Shown: in pieces, positions 10,464 to 21,878 of the stretch
How positions within the stretch are numbered: position 1 is the stretch's first letter
How the letters are laid out: each line of letters opens with the position of its first letter
NCBI GenBank assembly: GCA_905250885.1
Contig: CAJNOQ010000017.1
Coordinates: 47,368-111,367, forward strand
DNA length: 64,000 nucleotides
Reading direction: 5' to 3'
Origin: Didymodactylos carnosus
Lineage: Eukaryota > Rotifera > Eurotatoria > Philodinida > Philodinidae
The notes under the pieces: generated by a model
Seen by the model: only the letters and a program-made list of their open reading frames with translations
The model's database searches: none
Told to the model about the DNA's origin: nothing
Position numbers and translations under genes: made by a program

Positions 10464-12257
10464 CTACATTTTTTCTGGATTTATTTTGACTCCTAGAAAT
10501 GAGTATAGTGCAATAAACAAATAAGAGACAAATGGCAAGAGATAAGCTTTTGCAATACTATGGGTTAACTCTGCAATAAGACCCATTAATGGTGTTAACA
10601 CGGCTCCTCCCACTATGGCCATCACTATGATACTTCCTGCTATTTTCGTTGTTGAACCGACTAGTCCTTTTAGACCAATAGCAAATATAGTGGGAAACAT
10701 AAGTGACATAAAAAAGCTCGTGCAAAATATAGATATCATTCCAACCCAACCGGGAAAAAATACGCCAATACCAACTAAAACACAATTAATCAAACTATAT
10801 AAACCCATGAGAAGATTTGGTCGAACAAATTTCATTAAATAGACTGAACTGAATCTTCCCACACCAAATGCAGCCAACGTTCCTGTTAACCAATATCCAG
10901 CAACTTTTTCTGGAATTTTCGTATTATCTTGAGCATATTGAATAAAATAACTCCAAGTACCAACCTGGGCACCAACATAAAAAAACTGAGCAATTACAGC
11001 AAATATGAAATTGATACGACAAAGTGAACCAGATTTTGATGATTTATTCTCTATTTGGTCATGATAAACAACATTTGCTTCATCTTTTGTCACTGGAAAT
11101 TTTGTGATTAAAATGAGTATTGCCCAAATAAATGTAATAATAGCTAAGACTACGTATGGATTTATTACCCGTAACGTTTCTTTTCTTAAATAGGCATTGT
11201 ATGTTCCATTGACTTTCATTGAATGAACTTCTTTTTCCGACAATTCAACACCAGAAAAAATGAATAGTGTGCCAACTAATACACCGGTGATAGCACCTAA
11301 TGGATTGAATGCTTGAGAAAAATTAAGACGTTGTTCTGATGTTTTAGGATTGCCTAGTTGAGCAATAAAAGGATTTGCTGCTGTTTCTAGGAATGATAAA
11401 CCACTCGCAATGATGAATAATGCAGCCAAAAACACTGAATATCTTCCAATAAGAGCTGCTGGCCAAAACAATAGTGCTCCGACGCCATACAGAACTAGAC
11501 CGGTCACAAATCCCGCCTTATATCCGGCTTTTTTCATTAATAAAGCAGCTGGTATTGCCCACAAGAAATATCCCATGAAAAAGGCAGACTGAATAAGACC
11601 AGCTTGGAATCTTGTGAGAACAAACGATTTTGAAAATTGACGAATCAAAACATCGTTGAAACTATTAGGAACACCCCATAGGAAGAATAGAGCTGTAATG
11701 AGAAAAAATGGTACCATTTGACCAGAAGGAAATATAGCGTAAGATTGCTTTGAGACAACAATTTCATCCGCTTTCAACATCGGTGTTGTCACTGATACTA
11801 TTTGACTATTTGGCCGTGAAGGTGTCCTATTTCCTTCAATCATTTTTACCAATGCTAGAACTCGTATATCCGTCTTGTAAACCTCATCAAACTCAATATT
11901 TGTCAATGTTTTATTTTTGTCTAATGTTTCTAGCAGAACTTCGAATGTAAAATCTGTTACTGGACCTTGAATAATAAATTCTCTCAGTGTATGATTATTT
12001 TGTAGACAATCTCCAATCACACGGGCATCATTACGAGATAATTCAACATTGGATAATGTTAATTTTTTGATATTTGAATTCTGTAGAATGAGCTTCCAAT
12101 CCTGAGGAGATATCTGATTATCTTCTTTGATAGTTACACTGATTGGACGAGACGCGGCGTTTACAGTATTAGAAAATGTTTGACAAACATTTGAATCAAC
12201 AAAATTCATGTGGGATAGAACGAGTTCATCGTTAACGATTTTGAACTGAGACGACAT
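10464..12257 (-). CDS. FucP-type sugar:H+ symporter with N-terminal LRR-like extension
   Basis: A single uninterrupted 597-codon frame. Residues about 1-145 contain LRR/ribonuclease-inhibitor-like strands (NSNIKKLTLSNVELSRNDAR, NHTLREFIIQG, NKTLTNIEFDEV). Residues about 182-597 form a twelve-helix major facilitator closely resembling bacterial L-fucose permease FucP: FFLWGVPNSFNDVLI, QSAFFMGYFLWAIPAALLM, GALLFWPAA, SGLSFLETAANPF, SQAFNPLGAITG. Asp202 in the NDVL motif and Glu291 in FLETAANP sit at the positions of the two acidic residues (Asp46, Glu135) central to proton-coupled fucose transport in E. coli FucP. Likely a plasma-membrane symporter for a hexose such as fucose or glucose. It lacks introns, unlike nearly all neighbours, and the carrier is of bacterial family type, so horizontal acquisition is likely. 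The N-terminal part is eukaryote-like and may have been added afterwards. ATG at 12257 is the first in frame. Confidence 0.85.
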   Translation of the reverse strand: MSSQFKIVNDELVLSHMNFVDSNVCQTFSNTVNAASRPISVTIKEDNQISPQDWKLILQNSNIKKLTLSNVELSRNDARVIGDCLQNNHTLREFIIQGPVTDFTFEVLLETLDKNKTLTNIEFDEVYKTDIRVLALVKMIEGNRTPSRPNSQIVSVTTPMLKADEIVVSKQSYAIFPSGQMVPFFLITALFFLWGVPNSFNDVLIRQFSKSFVLTRFQAGLIQSAFFMGYFLWAIPAALLMKKAGYKAGFVTGLVLYGVGALLFWPAALIGRYSVFLAALFIIASGLSFLETAANPFIAQLGNPKTSEQRLNFSQAFNPLGAITGVLVGTLFIFSGVELSEKEVHSMKVNGTYNAYLRKETLRVINPYVVLAIITFIWAILILITKFPVTKDEANVVYHDQIENKSSKSGSLCRINFIFAVIAQFFYVGAQVGTWSYFIQYAQDNTKIPEKVAGYWLTGTLAAFGVGRFSSVYLMKFVRPNLLMGLYSLINCVLVGIGVFFPGWVGMISIFCTSFFMSLMFPTIFAIGLKGLVGSTTKIAGSIIVMAIVGGAVLTPLMGLIAELTHSIAKAYLLPFVSYLFIALYSFLGVKINPEKM

Positions 12258-12800
12258 CGGGATGCTGAAATATATAAATTTTAAAGAAAATATTATTTAT
12301 TATTTATTTGAAACAATGATCAACAATACTTTTCTTAACGTGAAAACGACTGTGGTTTTCAATATTATGTAGTTAAGACTTCGGGTCATCTAAATTTTCA
12401 CTCGACAGATTCCGCTTGGACTATCAATCGTTTTTACAAGTATTTGAGAAACTCAAGCAAAAACAAACATCAGAAGGAATGTGTGTTGACACTATACGAA
12501 TAGCAAACTATTATGGCTCACCGATTGATTATTACTGACTAATAATTATTAATATAAATTTAATAAATGAACTAACACGAAAAAAAATCCTGTTTAGATT
12601 CGAGAATTCTTTGTAGTAATCGAACAAAGAATGTATCCTCAATTGTATCAGACTCTACCATTGTAAAATAAAAAGTAACGAATCTAAAATATACATAAAC
12701 TAAGCAACAAAAATTGAAGAAGAATGGAAAGAAAGGTTTCGGTATGATATCTTATCTATCCTCTCTTTTTTTTCACATATTCATCCCACTAGGAGTATAT
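12258..12800. other. Presumed 5' region of the FucP-like gene
   Basis: A/T-rich sequence upstream of the minus-strand start at 12257. No coding exon is visible. The 12-bp arms CACTAGGA / TCCTAGTG at 12787-12807 form a small palindrome at the border of the next repeat. Confidence 0.4.
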
Positions 12801-13267
12801 CCTAGTGAATGTACTTGGTATACAAATACTTGGTTACTTGATGAGTACTTGGTAAGTATGTGACAAGTTGAGCACTTGAGCAAGAACTTGCCAAGTATCG
12901 TTACTTGACTTGCTTCAGCCTAGTACTTTGACTAGTTAGCCACCCTTTTCTTTTGCATGGATCACTTGTATATAAACACCAGAATATCAATCGTTATATA
13001 CTTATAAAATAAACTTATATATTTCTACTGAGTTGAACAAACTACTGTAGTAGCCGTGCATGTATTTGTTCTAAAAAGTACGGTATGGGTGCAGAATCCG
13101 TACAAAATACAAAATAAAAATAAATGGAAACAAGAAGTTGACTAAACTTTTTCAAATAAATGTACTTGCATTATGTCAATCAAATACTTACGTTTTATTT
13201 GGAAAAGTTTACAAGTACTATTCTCATTACTTAACCCAAGTACTTGACTCAAGTACATTCACTAGGG
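12801..13267. mobile_element. ACTTG-rich element with 17-bp terminal inverted repeats
   Basis: Left end CCTAGTGAATGTACTTG (12801-12817) is matched perfectly in inverse by CAAGTACATTCACTAGG (13250-13266). The interior is crowded with TACTTG/CAAGTA words near both ends. No coding capacity and no target duplication visible. A diverged relative may lie at 23620-23905 in the calpain intron. Confidence 0.7.
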
Positions 13268-14141
13268 TTAACCAACTAAAATATTAGATTCGATCTTTCT
13301 CAACATTAGATATGAACCTTCATCTTAACGAAAGTTTCTCTTGGAACCAATTCTATAACTGCTCTTAGTAGACTTTTAGTGAGCACAGAACTGAAGTAAT
13401 ATATAAGTTATTAACACTGTCTATTCTGCAGGTCGAAGCAATGTTTATTTACAGAGAAAAGTGAGAGAATTTGGTAAAAGTAGGGAAAGTACACTGTTTT
13501 AGCTGTGAGAACTATGAATAAATAAAAATGATCAAATCACGAAGGATACTCTACTATCTTGAATTCTCATGCTGATAGAGTTCAAAAAATAAAAAACCAT
13601 TTTTTTTATGAGTAGTAAGGAGTGAAGGTCTTTTATTTCTTGCTAGGTATTGTTCGAGTCTTACCTATAGTGAGTGTCTCGAAATAATGTAAGTGCTGTT
13701 ACTATGCTGCATAACTATGGGAATAATTACTCCACGAAGCATTTTTTTCGCATAGTTTGAAGGAAAAAGAACGATTTATAAAAGTATGTGTGATGTGAGT
13801 AGCGTATGTTGTCAACGATAAGAAAGGAAGAGAGAGGTCATTAAACACAATAAAAAATCGAAAGTAATTTTATGTTTCGCGCCCTGTTTATCTGCAATGA
13901 TTTACTCGCTAAAATGGGAGCAACTGAAAATGAAACATTCCCGCATTATTTAGAGAATGCGGCTTATTAATATCGTTATAATTTCAAGATTAAAAAATAT
14001 GTTAAAATGACTATGGATAACGAAAAGAGCTAATGGTGATCATCAGAGTGAACAAGAAACCGATGGGTTAGCTCTACTTTAATATTGTTTTGATGTATTC
14101 AACGGCTGTTCATGTGGTTAGTGATGCTCATATGGATATTG
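13268..14141. other. Intergenic
   Basis: No coding frame, RNA gene or repeat structure stands out. It separates the transposon-like element from the 3' end of the minus-strand tetraspan gene. Confidence 0.35.
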
Positions 14142-14926
14142 TTATTGTGATATGCTCGAGTGACGATTTACTTGAGGTGAAAAATGCATATGTTGTCGAG
14201 ATGAGTTATAGTCGTAATATAGAGCTTGTTGATATTGTACTGGATAGATTTTTCGTTTTGTAACTTTATTCTTGTAGATACAGTAGATGATAATATAAAT
14301 AATATTTAGAAAAAAGCCGAGAGCAGCAACACTCAGTTGTATTATTTGAAATAAAAATGTTGCTTGAGATATCGTATAGGTACTAAATGGACCGAATGAG
14401 TCAAAACCAGTTAAAAAATTTTGTTGTAATGAATAACTGAATATCGATGTTGAATTTGAATTTGATTGACACGACGATGTTAAAATACATGTCGAAGGTA
14501 AAATGATAAAGACAACATTGAATGAGATCAATGTTACACAAGCAACGAGACTGATGATAGTGATGACCAATGCGCGAGTAGCTGCTGATCGATTTTGACA
14601 ACAGCAGACTGTAAAAACAAAAACAAAACCGTTGCTAATAATGGGAAAAGTAGAATAACAAACAAAATACAAGGACCATAATGGCTCGTTAATAGAATAG
14701 AAAATATATTCTTATAAATGATAAGCCCACCTGTTGTAAATAATGCTATTGCACTAATTATAACCGATATACCACACCAAAATCCCGCAAAAACATTTGC
14801 TATCCAGAAACTCGCGGCTATGCTTCCTAGACCACTGGCAATTAATACTAATCCTGCTAATAATTCAATGACACCTAACATAAGAATAAAACATCCTGGC
14901 CATATTGTTCTAAATGTGGGAGACAT
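14142..14926 (-). CDS. Four-helix membrane protein (MS4A/MARVEL-like topology)
   Basis: Two exons, 14731-14926 and 14142-14608, joined by a 122-bp GT-AG intron (14609-14730; donor GTGGGC, acceptor TTTTTACAG) give 220 residues. Without this splice each half reads as a separate frame. Four hydrophobic segments are visible: near residues 12-32 (CFILMLGVIELLAGLVLIASG), 38-62, 73-100 (ALVITIISLVACVTLISFNVVFI) and 155-183. A Ser/Asn/Cys-containing loop (CILTSSCQSNSNSTS) separates helices 3 and 4. The C-terminal tail is basic then Tyr/His/Ser-rich. This is the layout of CD20/MS4A-type or MARVEL tetraspans; membership in either family is not provable by eye. A second gene of similar design is at 46949-47813. 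Confidence 0.68.
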
Positions 14927-16548
14927 ATTTTAGAAATGAGTTGGTTCGAAATATTGATCAAGATGTAATGGAACGTTTTTTATGAGCGTTATTAAATGGA
15001 TCAATATGTATCGAGTATTAGATCAATGAGAAAAAAAATGTTTTTTTGAATACGCAATTAAATGATGAACATCAAAGAAAAACAATCGTCACTTTGCATT
15101 TTCTCTTTTACAAGTATGCGACACTCATTACATGATGTGAACAATGAAAGTAGTATATTTGTTTTTTAGAAAGTATTCTTCAACAATTAGAAGAACGAAG
15201 AATATTGAGACAAAACAACAATATGAAGTAACAAATAAGATTCAAAAAAAGTATCTTAAAAAAGTGTTAAATGAACAAAATATTTGAAATCTTTTAAAAT
15301 TGTTTGCAGGACTCTTCTGTCATTACATTAGAAATAGCAGTTTTTTTTCACAGAGGATTCTAAATATGAAGTACAAATGACATTAGATTATGACAATGTT
15401 TAAACGAAGATATTAAGGCTATTGCTGGATCTCGACGATCGATTATATCGATAGTACGTTAATATCTTAAACAGATAATTCTATTATATGAAAATTATTT
15501 TAATCTGCTGAGAGTAATTGTCGAAAATCATAAGTTTTTGGCTTAAAGTTATGATTTAGAAAATGGCAAACTATTTGATAGAACAAATCTGTTCTACTGT
15601 AAACACAAGCATCGGCTGGTTTCAATACATACCCCGTACTATTCATTAGTAACATCAAATTACTCAAAACTACTGTCAATCCATAGCAAAACTTCTGTCA
15701 AATTACCTTATTCTATTCTACTAAGTTTATTAAAAACAGAAGAAAAAAGACTATTGATAGAAATTTTTTTTTGAAGGAATCTACAACTGAGAAAAACCAT
15801 CAATTGACACATTCAAATGGTAAAATCGTATTTTAGCTATTGAATAGAATAGACGGTAATAAATATTCGATGCTTTCATATGATATTGCGTTTTAAACTT
15901 ATGTTTGAATTCATTCAATTATATTTTTTTGTTTTTTTTTGATAATTCGGTTCAGAAGTGTAATACGTGCTGTATAAAGATGTTATAACATATGTGATAA
16001 CAACTACATTGGCTCGTTAATATCATAATCTGAAAAATAGTCAGCAAAAGCAAAAGAAATACGAGAAACTTAGATAAGATAACTGACAGAGAAAATACAT
16101 CGGCTTTGTTACATAACTTACCAGTGTGAAATTTCATCACGTTTCCTTCTACACCTACAACAGATATTTTTAGACCAAGGTTGCCGCTATCGAGTATCGG
16201 AAGAGTGGAAAACATTCCCGAGAAAATCAGATAAACAAGAGAAGATTTTTTTTTGTTTGTTTCAAATGCGTATTTGTCAATGACTAGAAGATTTGTTACA
16301 GATATTTAGCTTATATTTTAATAAAACAGTAAAAAAATCAAAGTAGAAAGTCAAATAACATAAATAATTTAAACAATTGTTCTCTGTTGTATGATGTAAT
16401 TCTATTAAAAACAAAAATGGTACTGTATGCAGCCAGTAGACGGCTCGAAAAACCAAAAAGATCTTCAAGCCTTTGGCAGACCGGCGCGGAATAGACTATC
16501 CCAGAGCGCTCGAAATCTAAAATCGACTCTCGACCTGTTGTGTATGTG
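14927..16548. other. Intergenic, no gene seen
   Basis: Very A/T-rich. Short minus-strand frames at 15952-16215 and 16277-16468 lack any motif. 16490-16535 is locally richer in GC but nothing is recognised. Confidence 0.35.
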
Positions 16549-16714
16549 GCTTCACAAGTTTAACAGTTAAAAGCAATTTTTTCTCATTATTATAGTTTTT
16601 CATGTTTTATTTCACTAGTCTTGTTCGATGAGCAACGACTCCATACGTTGATGTATCTGTCGAGTCAATCTTAGATATGCAATTTTAGTTTTTCAACGAT
16701 TGGACTAGATGACA
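16549..16714 (+). mobile_element. Short SINE-like dispersed element, copy A, with 15-bp direct repeats
   Basis: The 15-mer CCTGTTGTGTATGTG occurs at 16534-16548 and again at 16715-16729, bracketing a 166-bp segment. The inside is nearly identical to the minus-strand sequence 32880-33048 and similar to the plus-strand 33137-33245. A long direct duplication around a short repeat with no terminal inverted repeat fits target-primed integration of a SINE-like element. A weak polymerase-III B-box resemblance (TTGTTCGATGAG) is present, but no tRNA body was recognised. Confidence 0.6.
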
Positions 16715-16729
16715 CCTGTTGTGTATGTG

Positions 16730-17755
16730 TTTTTTAACTTCCGACAAAATAAATATCATCACCAACACTTCTGAAATAGACAAAAATATTTTTGAAACAA
16801 AGAGCTCTCCCGCTGTCTCTATGCCAAAAAATGAGAACGGTGGCGATACGCATAATTAGACATTTCTGTATTCTATAGTATATCAGCCCTCCCCCCTCCT
16901 CAGTTATTTTCAACCACTGTCATTCCAAAGGTGTAATAGTACTAAAAAATATCTCTACTAAAACACTATTATCAACGTACAGGTTTGGATGAGACCTGAT
17001 TTCAAAAACAAACATCCCTCATTAGTTCGAAAGCAATATTTTTTTCTAAAATTGATCACAATGACCTGATACTACAAACAAGTCTCTCTTTCTCTCCTAG
17101 TAGGTGCAGTGGCAGTCAATCTATTAGTATATGTGTCAGTGACGTGTATCTTATTTTTCGGATAAACATAGAAGGTACGGAAGGGGTAATAATAATCTTT
17201 CATCAAGATTCATTAAGATTATTTTTCTACGTATATGTGTGCGCATTTACTTTCGTCTTCTTGGATTTGGTTTGCTAGAATAACTCATAAATATAATCTT
17301 TAGGAATTATCTCTTTTTTTCTTCTTCTATTTCGCTTATATATGTGCACAGCTATGGAAAAAAATATAATGAAAAATAATATAGATCATAAGAGTTGATG
17401 GATTAGGAGAATGGTAATATAACGATGGACATACCATTAACATCACTCCACTGTTAGTTGTTGCATCATCTCTGTATATCCTCTCGTTTTTTCTAACATT
17501 AAACATTAATAATTTTGACAAAGACATATATAGACAGACTGACTGCTAAATACCAACTATTTTCACAGGTTCGTAAACTACATTCGTTTTTTTTTTAACT
17601 TCAAGGATAATCAAATCTACTTGTGTAGACAAGTTTGTGCAGTATATTTTTTGCCATACAAAAGGCTGAGGAGTAATTACGATCAAATTATTCGTATAGT
17701 TTCTCAGATATTACCTCATTATATGAGTTTCATTCCATCATTTTAGCTACTAAAA
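16730..17755. other. Intergenic, 5' region of the small two-exon gene
   Basis: A/T-rich, with pyrimidine runs such as the CTCCCCCCTCC-like tract near 16890. CATTTTAG at 17741-17748 shortly before the ATG at 17756 could be the acceptor of a 5' UTR intron or a trans-splice site. This is unproven. Confidence 0.35.
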
Positions 17756-18910
17756 ATGGTCTCGAAAGGAAAGGATTGTGCAATGGAAAACTTAGAAAAG
17801 TCCAACGTTGCCTTTATTGGCAAATTAGCCGATGCTAAGAAAGAGTGGATTTCATCATCGATACCACCTATCGATCATTATATTCTTAAATTTGATCAAT
17901 CCAATTTAGTTACACTTCGTGGAAGAATTTACGAAAAAATGAAACAATTTCAATATCAACAAAAGGGTAAATGTACTATCTATCCACAAAAAAAATGAAG
18001 TCAGTCATTTTTTTACGAGCATTTGACTAACGATGAATAGATAGTTGCGATTTTCATGATAAATAACACTACCACTGCCATTCTGTTGAAATCTCTTTTT
18101 TAAATAGCATATCTCACAAGCTTTCTGAAGACAACGTTTTTACCCTCTAATTTTTTTAAAAACAATCTGAAATATTTAAAACATGCAAAATTCTAGTCTT
18201 TATATCGATTAACCTTATGTATTAGTTGCACTGAAAATGAACAAAAAACTTAGATTATCAGGCATTCTAAAGTTTATTTATCTTCAGAAATAATGAGAAA
18301 ACTTAATAAACACAAATTTTGAGAAAAAGTCTTTTATTTTTATTTTTGATTAAGCAGATATAAAAAAGCATATCTCGCTGAAAACTCAATTAACTCTATG
18401 TGAGGCTCCCATAAAAATACACCACTTTGAACTTCAGTTTCTTATAGAAAAATGTGCCAAATTCTGAACTATAATATGACAGAAATTAAAACTTTCAATC
18501 TATGTCTAAGAAGGTGTTGTTTATAAAAATGACCGAATACTACTTACTTGGACGCACAGTAGCGATGTCAGCTAATGTTATCGTCCAATGTAAACATTCT
18601 GTTTCCATTGATAGAAAAAATGATTGTGACTGAATTTGATTTCTCATTTATTAACCTTCATGTCTATTTAATACAACCTAAGTGTTCTCTGTTTTCAGGT
18701 GCCAAGGAATGTGTTTTGCCTGATGCAGACGATGTCGAAGCGGAACAAATTGCTGAGCTTATACCTACAAAACCAGTTGTGGGCAACTTATATTTGGCTT
18801 GTATTACCGATAATTTGGCTAAAATTGAAAAATTAATTCTTTTAGAACAAGAAGAAATAGATGAAGTCATTCGAAAAGCCAATGAAAGAAGGAAATCATG
18901 TTTGTGTTGA
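17756..18910 (+). CDS. Small two-exon protein of unknown function, C-terminus CLC
   Basis: Exons 17756-17966 and 18699-18910 join in phase (G|GT) across a 732-bp intron to give 140 residues. The product is soluble, rich in Lys/Glu, with no signal peptide or membrane helix. The second half is a predicted helix pair (LYLACITDNLAKIEKLILLE then IDEVIRKANERRK) ending RRKSCLC. A basic stretch followed by C-x-C at the extreme C-terminus resembles the geranylgeranylation tail of Rab-type proteins, but no GTPase motifs exist here, so lipidation is only a possibility. No family was recognised. The poly(A) signal AATAAA at 18985-18990 is well placed. A further exon inside the long intron cannot be excluded. 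Confidence 0.6.
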
Positions 18911-20794
18911 TGATACAGGCAACAACTTCAAAAATAAGAAAACTACACATCATCGTTCCAATTATCGTTTGTATATTATTTATTAATAAAATGTGCATAT
19001 TCCTAACAATATTCTACTCGATAGACTGAATACTTTTTACTCGTGGTTCGATTAAACTAACAAATCTATCCTATTTTGCTATCGTCCTTCTTATTTCTCT
19101 TTTAATATGAAATAGATTTCAGTGACTGATAAAGCAAATAAAATGCGCAAAACATTCAAAATGCATAAAATATATTTTCAATTCGAATTCATATTCTCGT
19201 CTTTTTTCTCTACTAATGTTTTTGGTATGATGATTGTTAATTTGCTGTTAGAAGGCTGGACAATAAGCTTTATTCTTTACTATCTTGATATATATTAAAG
19301 CCTGATGGCAATATGACATTCGATAAATGAATTCATACCGTCAAATAGTTGTGTAAAATAACATACTAATGAATGATGTTTTACATATGTACGCTAACTA
19401 TGAATCAATCGACGTCTGTCACTGTCAATAGATTTAATGTTTATAGTAAAAATTCTTTCTATAAGAGTATGAAAAATTATAGCTAATTAAAGAATTTTTA
19501 GAGAAAAGAATTTCCATTGATATCTTTCAATGCATGGAACTTAACCTTTGTAATTGTTTTCCTTACAAAAATTCAATTTCTTTATATATTTTACCAAGCC
19601 AAGAATTTTTATCAAACGAAACTCATAAAATAAGAATAATTTAGATAAAAACAAAAAGAAAATAAGCATGCATATTTTTATTATCAAAATAGAATAGATT
19701 GACATGACTAAAGATCCCTTTCACTTTTTGATATTAATTTAGATTGTTCGACATTTATACGGCATGTTGACAATATAGTGATTATTTCTGGATCATAGAA
19801 AAATCACTCATCCAAAGTATATACAATGATTACAAATAATCAATTTCAAGATATGATTGACATCAAACAAACCAGAACAAAATTGTTCGAGAAAATGTAA
19901 ACGAATGTGAATGTCTAACATAAGTTACTATCATATGGACAAACATTTAATGAAGATCATGAGTTTAATATTAAAAGATAACAATTTTATTTTAATTATT
20001 ATCATTTAGTGAAAAATCAAGTCTAATATCATGATGGATACTATTAATATATGAAAGTAAACAATAAATGTGTAGGATTATTTTATAATCATAAAAGGAA
20101 AATATTATTTAGTTCAAACATCATGCAACTATTTACGACCAGATTGAAAACGTTATTTCTTTATCCAAAAACAGTATTTATCTTAAGCATTTGATCATCT
20201 TTCAAAACTCTACTAAAATTACCATATGGATTAAGAGTCCATATACAGACAACTTTGAAGATTATGTAAATATTGACTAGAGAGAATGAAAGGAAAAAAA
20301 AATACATATTTTGTCATTCAATATTAAAGTAAAAGACACCAACAATCAAGCAGACATAGAATAATTACAATAACGAGGTCATCATGAAAAACTATTCATA
20401 TTCGATCAACTAACTGAAAAGTTCCAAAAAAATAGTTTAAATCACGCATAATGTTTTGTACTCTAATTTCTCTCTTTTAAAATCCTATAGTAACATGAAA
20501 TTGAATTGTTAATTAATATGTAGAAGAATGGTATAACTTGTACTTCATTTAGTATCTTATGTAAATACAAAAGTGAAATTGGTCGATATTTGAAGTTTAT
20601 CAGTAGAACTAAACAATTATTAGTAAAAGAATTTTATTGATATCAGCAATTGCGCTATGAATAAATATTCTGTTGGCAAATATTGTCCAATTTGAAATGA
20701 AAAATAAATAATTATTATTAATGATAAATTGAAATATATTCTCTCCCTAATTATGGATACAATGCAGCTAAAGAAAAGAACTTAGCTCAATAAT
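18911..20794. other. Long A/T-rich intergenic region
   Basis: After the poly(A) signal near 18985 the sequence is uniformly A/T-rich with stops in all frames. No gene, RNA or repeat structure was recognised. Confidence 0.4.
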
Positions 20795-20963
20795 CAGGGC
20801 AATAGCTAGAGGGGGGGGATTGGGAGACCGGTCTCCCCTTGACTTTTGAAAAATTGAATTTTTTTCACTGAATCCCGTCAGAAAAAGTTGCTAATTGATA
20901 GACTATCTCTGAAGGTAAAAAAAAGTCAATCCTTCCTTCGCAAAAATTCTGGCTACGGGCCTG
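20795..20963. mobile_element. hAT-like MITE with 8-bp TSD TCAATAAT
   Basis: A 169-bp element. Left end CAGGGCAATAGCTAGAG; right end reverse-complemented CAGGCCCGTAGCCAGAA. Flanked by TCAATAAT at 20787-20794 and 20964-20971. A G-run (20811-20818) lies just inside the left end. Non-coding. Confidence 0.87.
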
Positions 20964-21341
20964 TCAATAATGTAATGTCAATCAATTAAGCAAATAATAC
21001 GTTTATTTAATAAGAAAATGTAAGGTATCACAAAAAGAAAAGATTAAGATTAATTCGAATATAAACCTTTGGCGAGTAAACACACTCGCACGTTGTCACA
21101 GATACAAATCATACCCTGATATCACACCGATCACAATTTTTCGTCATAAAAATCAAGATACTGTCGATGTTGTCCTTGAAACATGTTTTAGCGTATAATG
21201 AGATGACTATTTTTTGGACGTTTGTTCCACTCACTGCACGTTCGAGGAAAGGAGAATTCATGGCATCGAGAATTGTCTGCAGTGGCAACGGTTGCTCAAT
21301 CTATCTAATAATCAGGTGATCAAAAGGATCAAAAGATTGAA

Positions 21342-21878
21342 CGGACGAAGGAAGATCCCGAGATGACAAATCGCTTTCTCCTCGAAATCTACATGATTGT
21401 AGGTAATCGATGATGGTGATTCCGAATATTATAGTGCTTTGGGCTCTTGTAGATCCGGTTTTTCATGGTAAAAATTTTTTTCATCGAAGCTGATTTCCGA
21501 TCTGTCTCGATTGTAGAGCATATCGAATTAGTTATGGGAAAAGTTTCTCACATTTATCGGACGTGTGACAGCGCTATAATATTCTCAAGCTTCCATTTAT
21601 GTTCACGATAGTATTAAAGAAAACTGTATAGCACGGTCACATGTTGTCTGATAAGGGTGAAGAACTTTTCCCATAACTAACTCGATATGCTCTACAATCG
21701 AGACAGATCAGATATCAGCTTCGATGAAAAAAATTTTCACCGTGAAAAACTGGATCTCCAGAGCTTCAAGAGCCCAAACCACTATAATATTCGGAATCAC
21801 CATCATCGATTACCTACGTTTAATGTAGATTTCGAGGAGAAAGCGATTTGCCACCTCGGGATCTTCCTCCCTCGTGAC
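21342..21878. repeat. Long foldback element, arms about 210 bp
   Basis: Arms 21342-21548 and 21661-21878 are inverted copies along most of their length (shared AAATCGCTTTCTCCTCGAAA, GGTAATCGATGATGGTGATT and GTTATGGGAAAAGTT). The loop is about 110 bp. The 69-codon open frame 21687-21896 lies in the right arm and is not a gene. Sequence and layout resemble the smaller element at 8128-8563. Confidence 0.85.
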
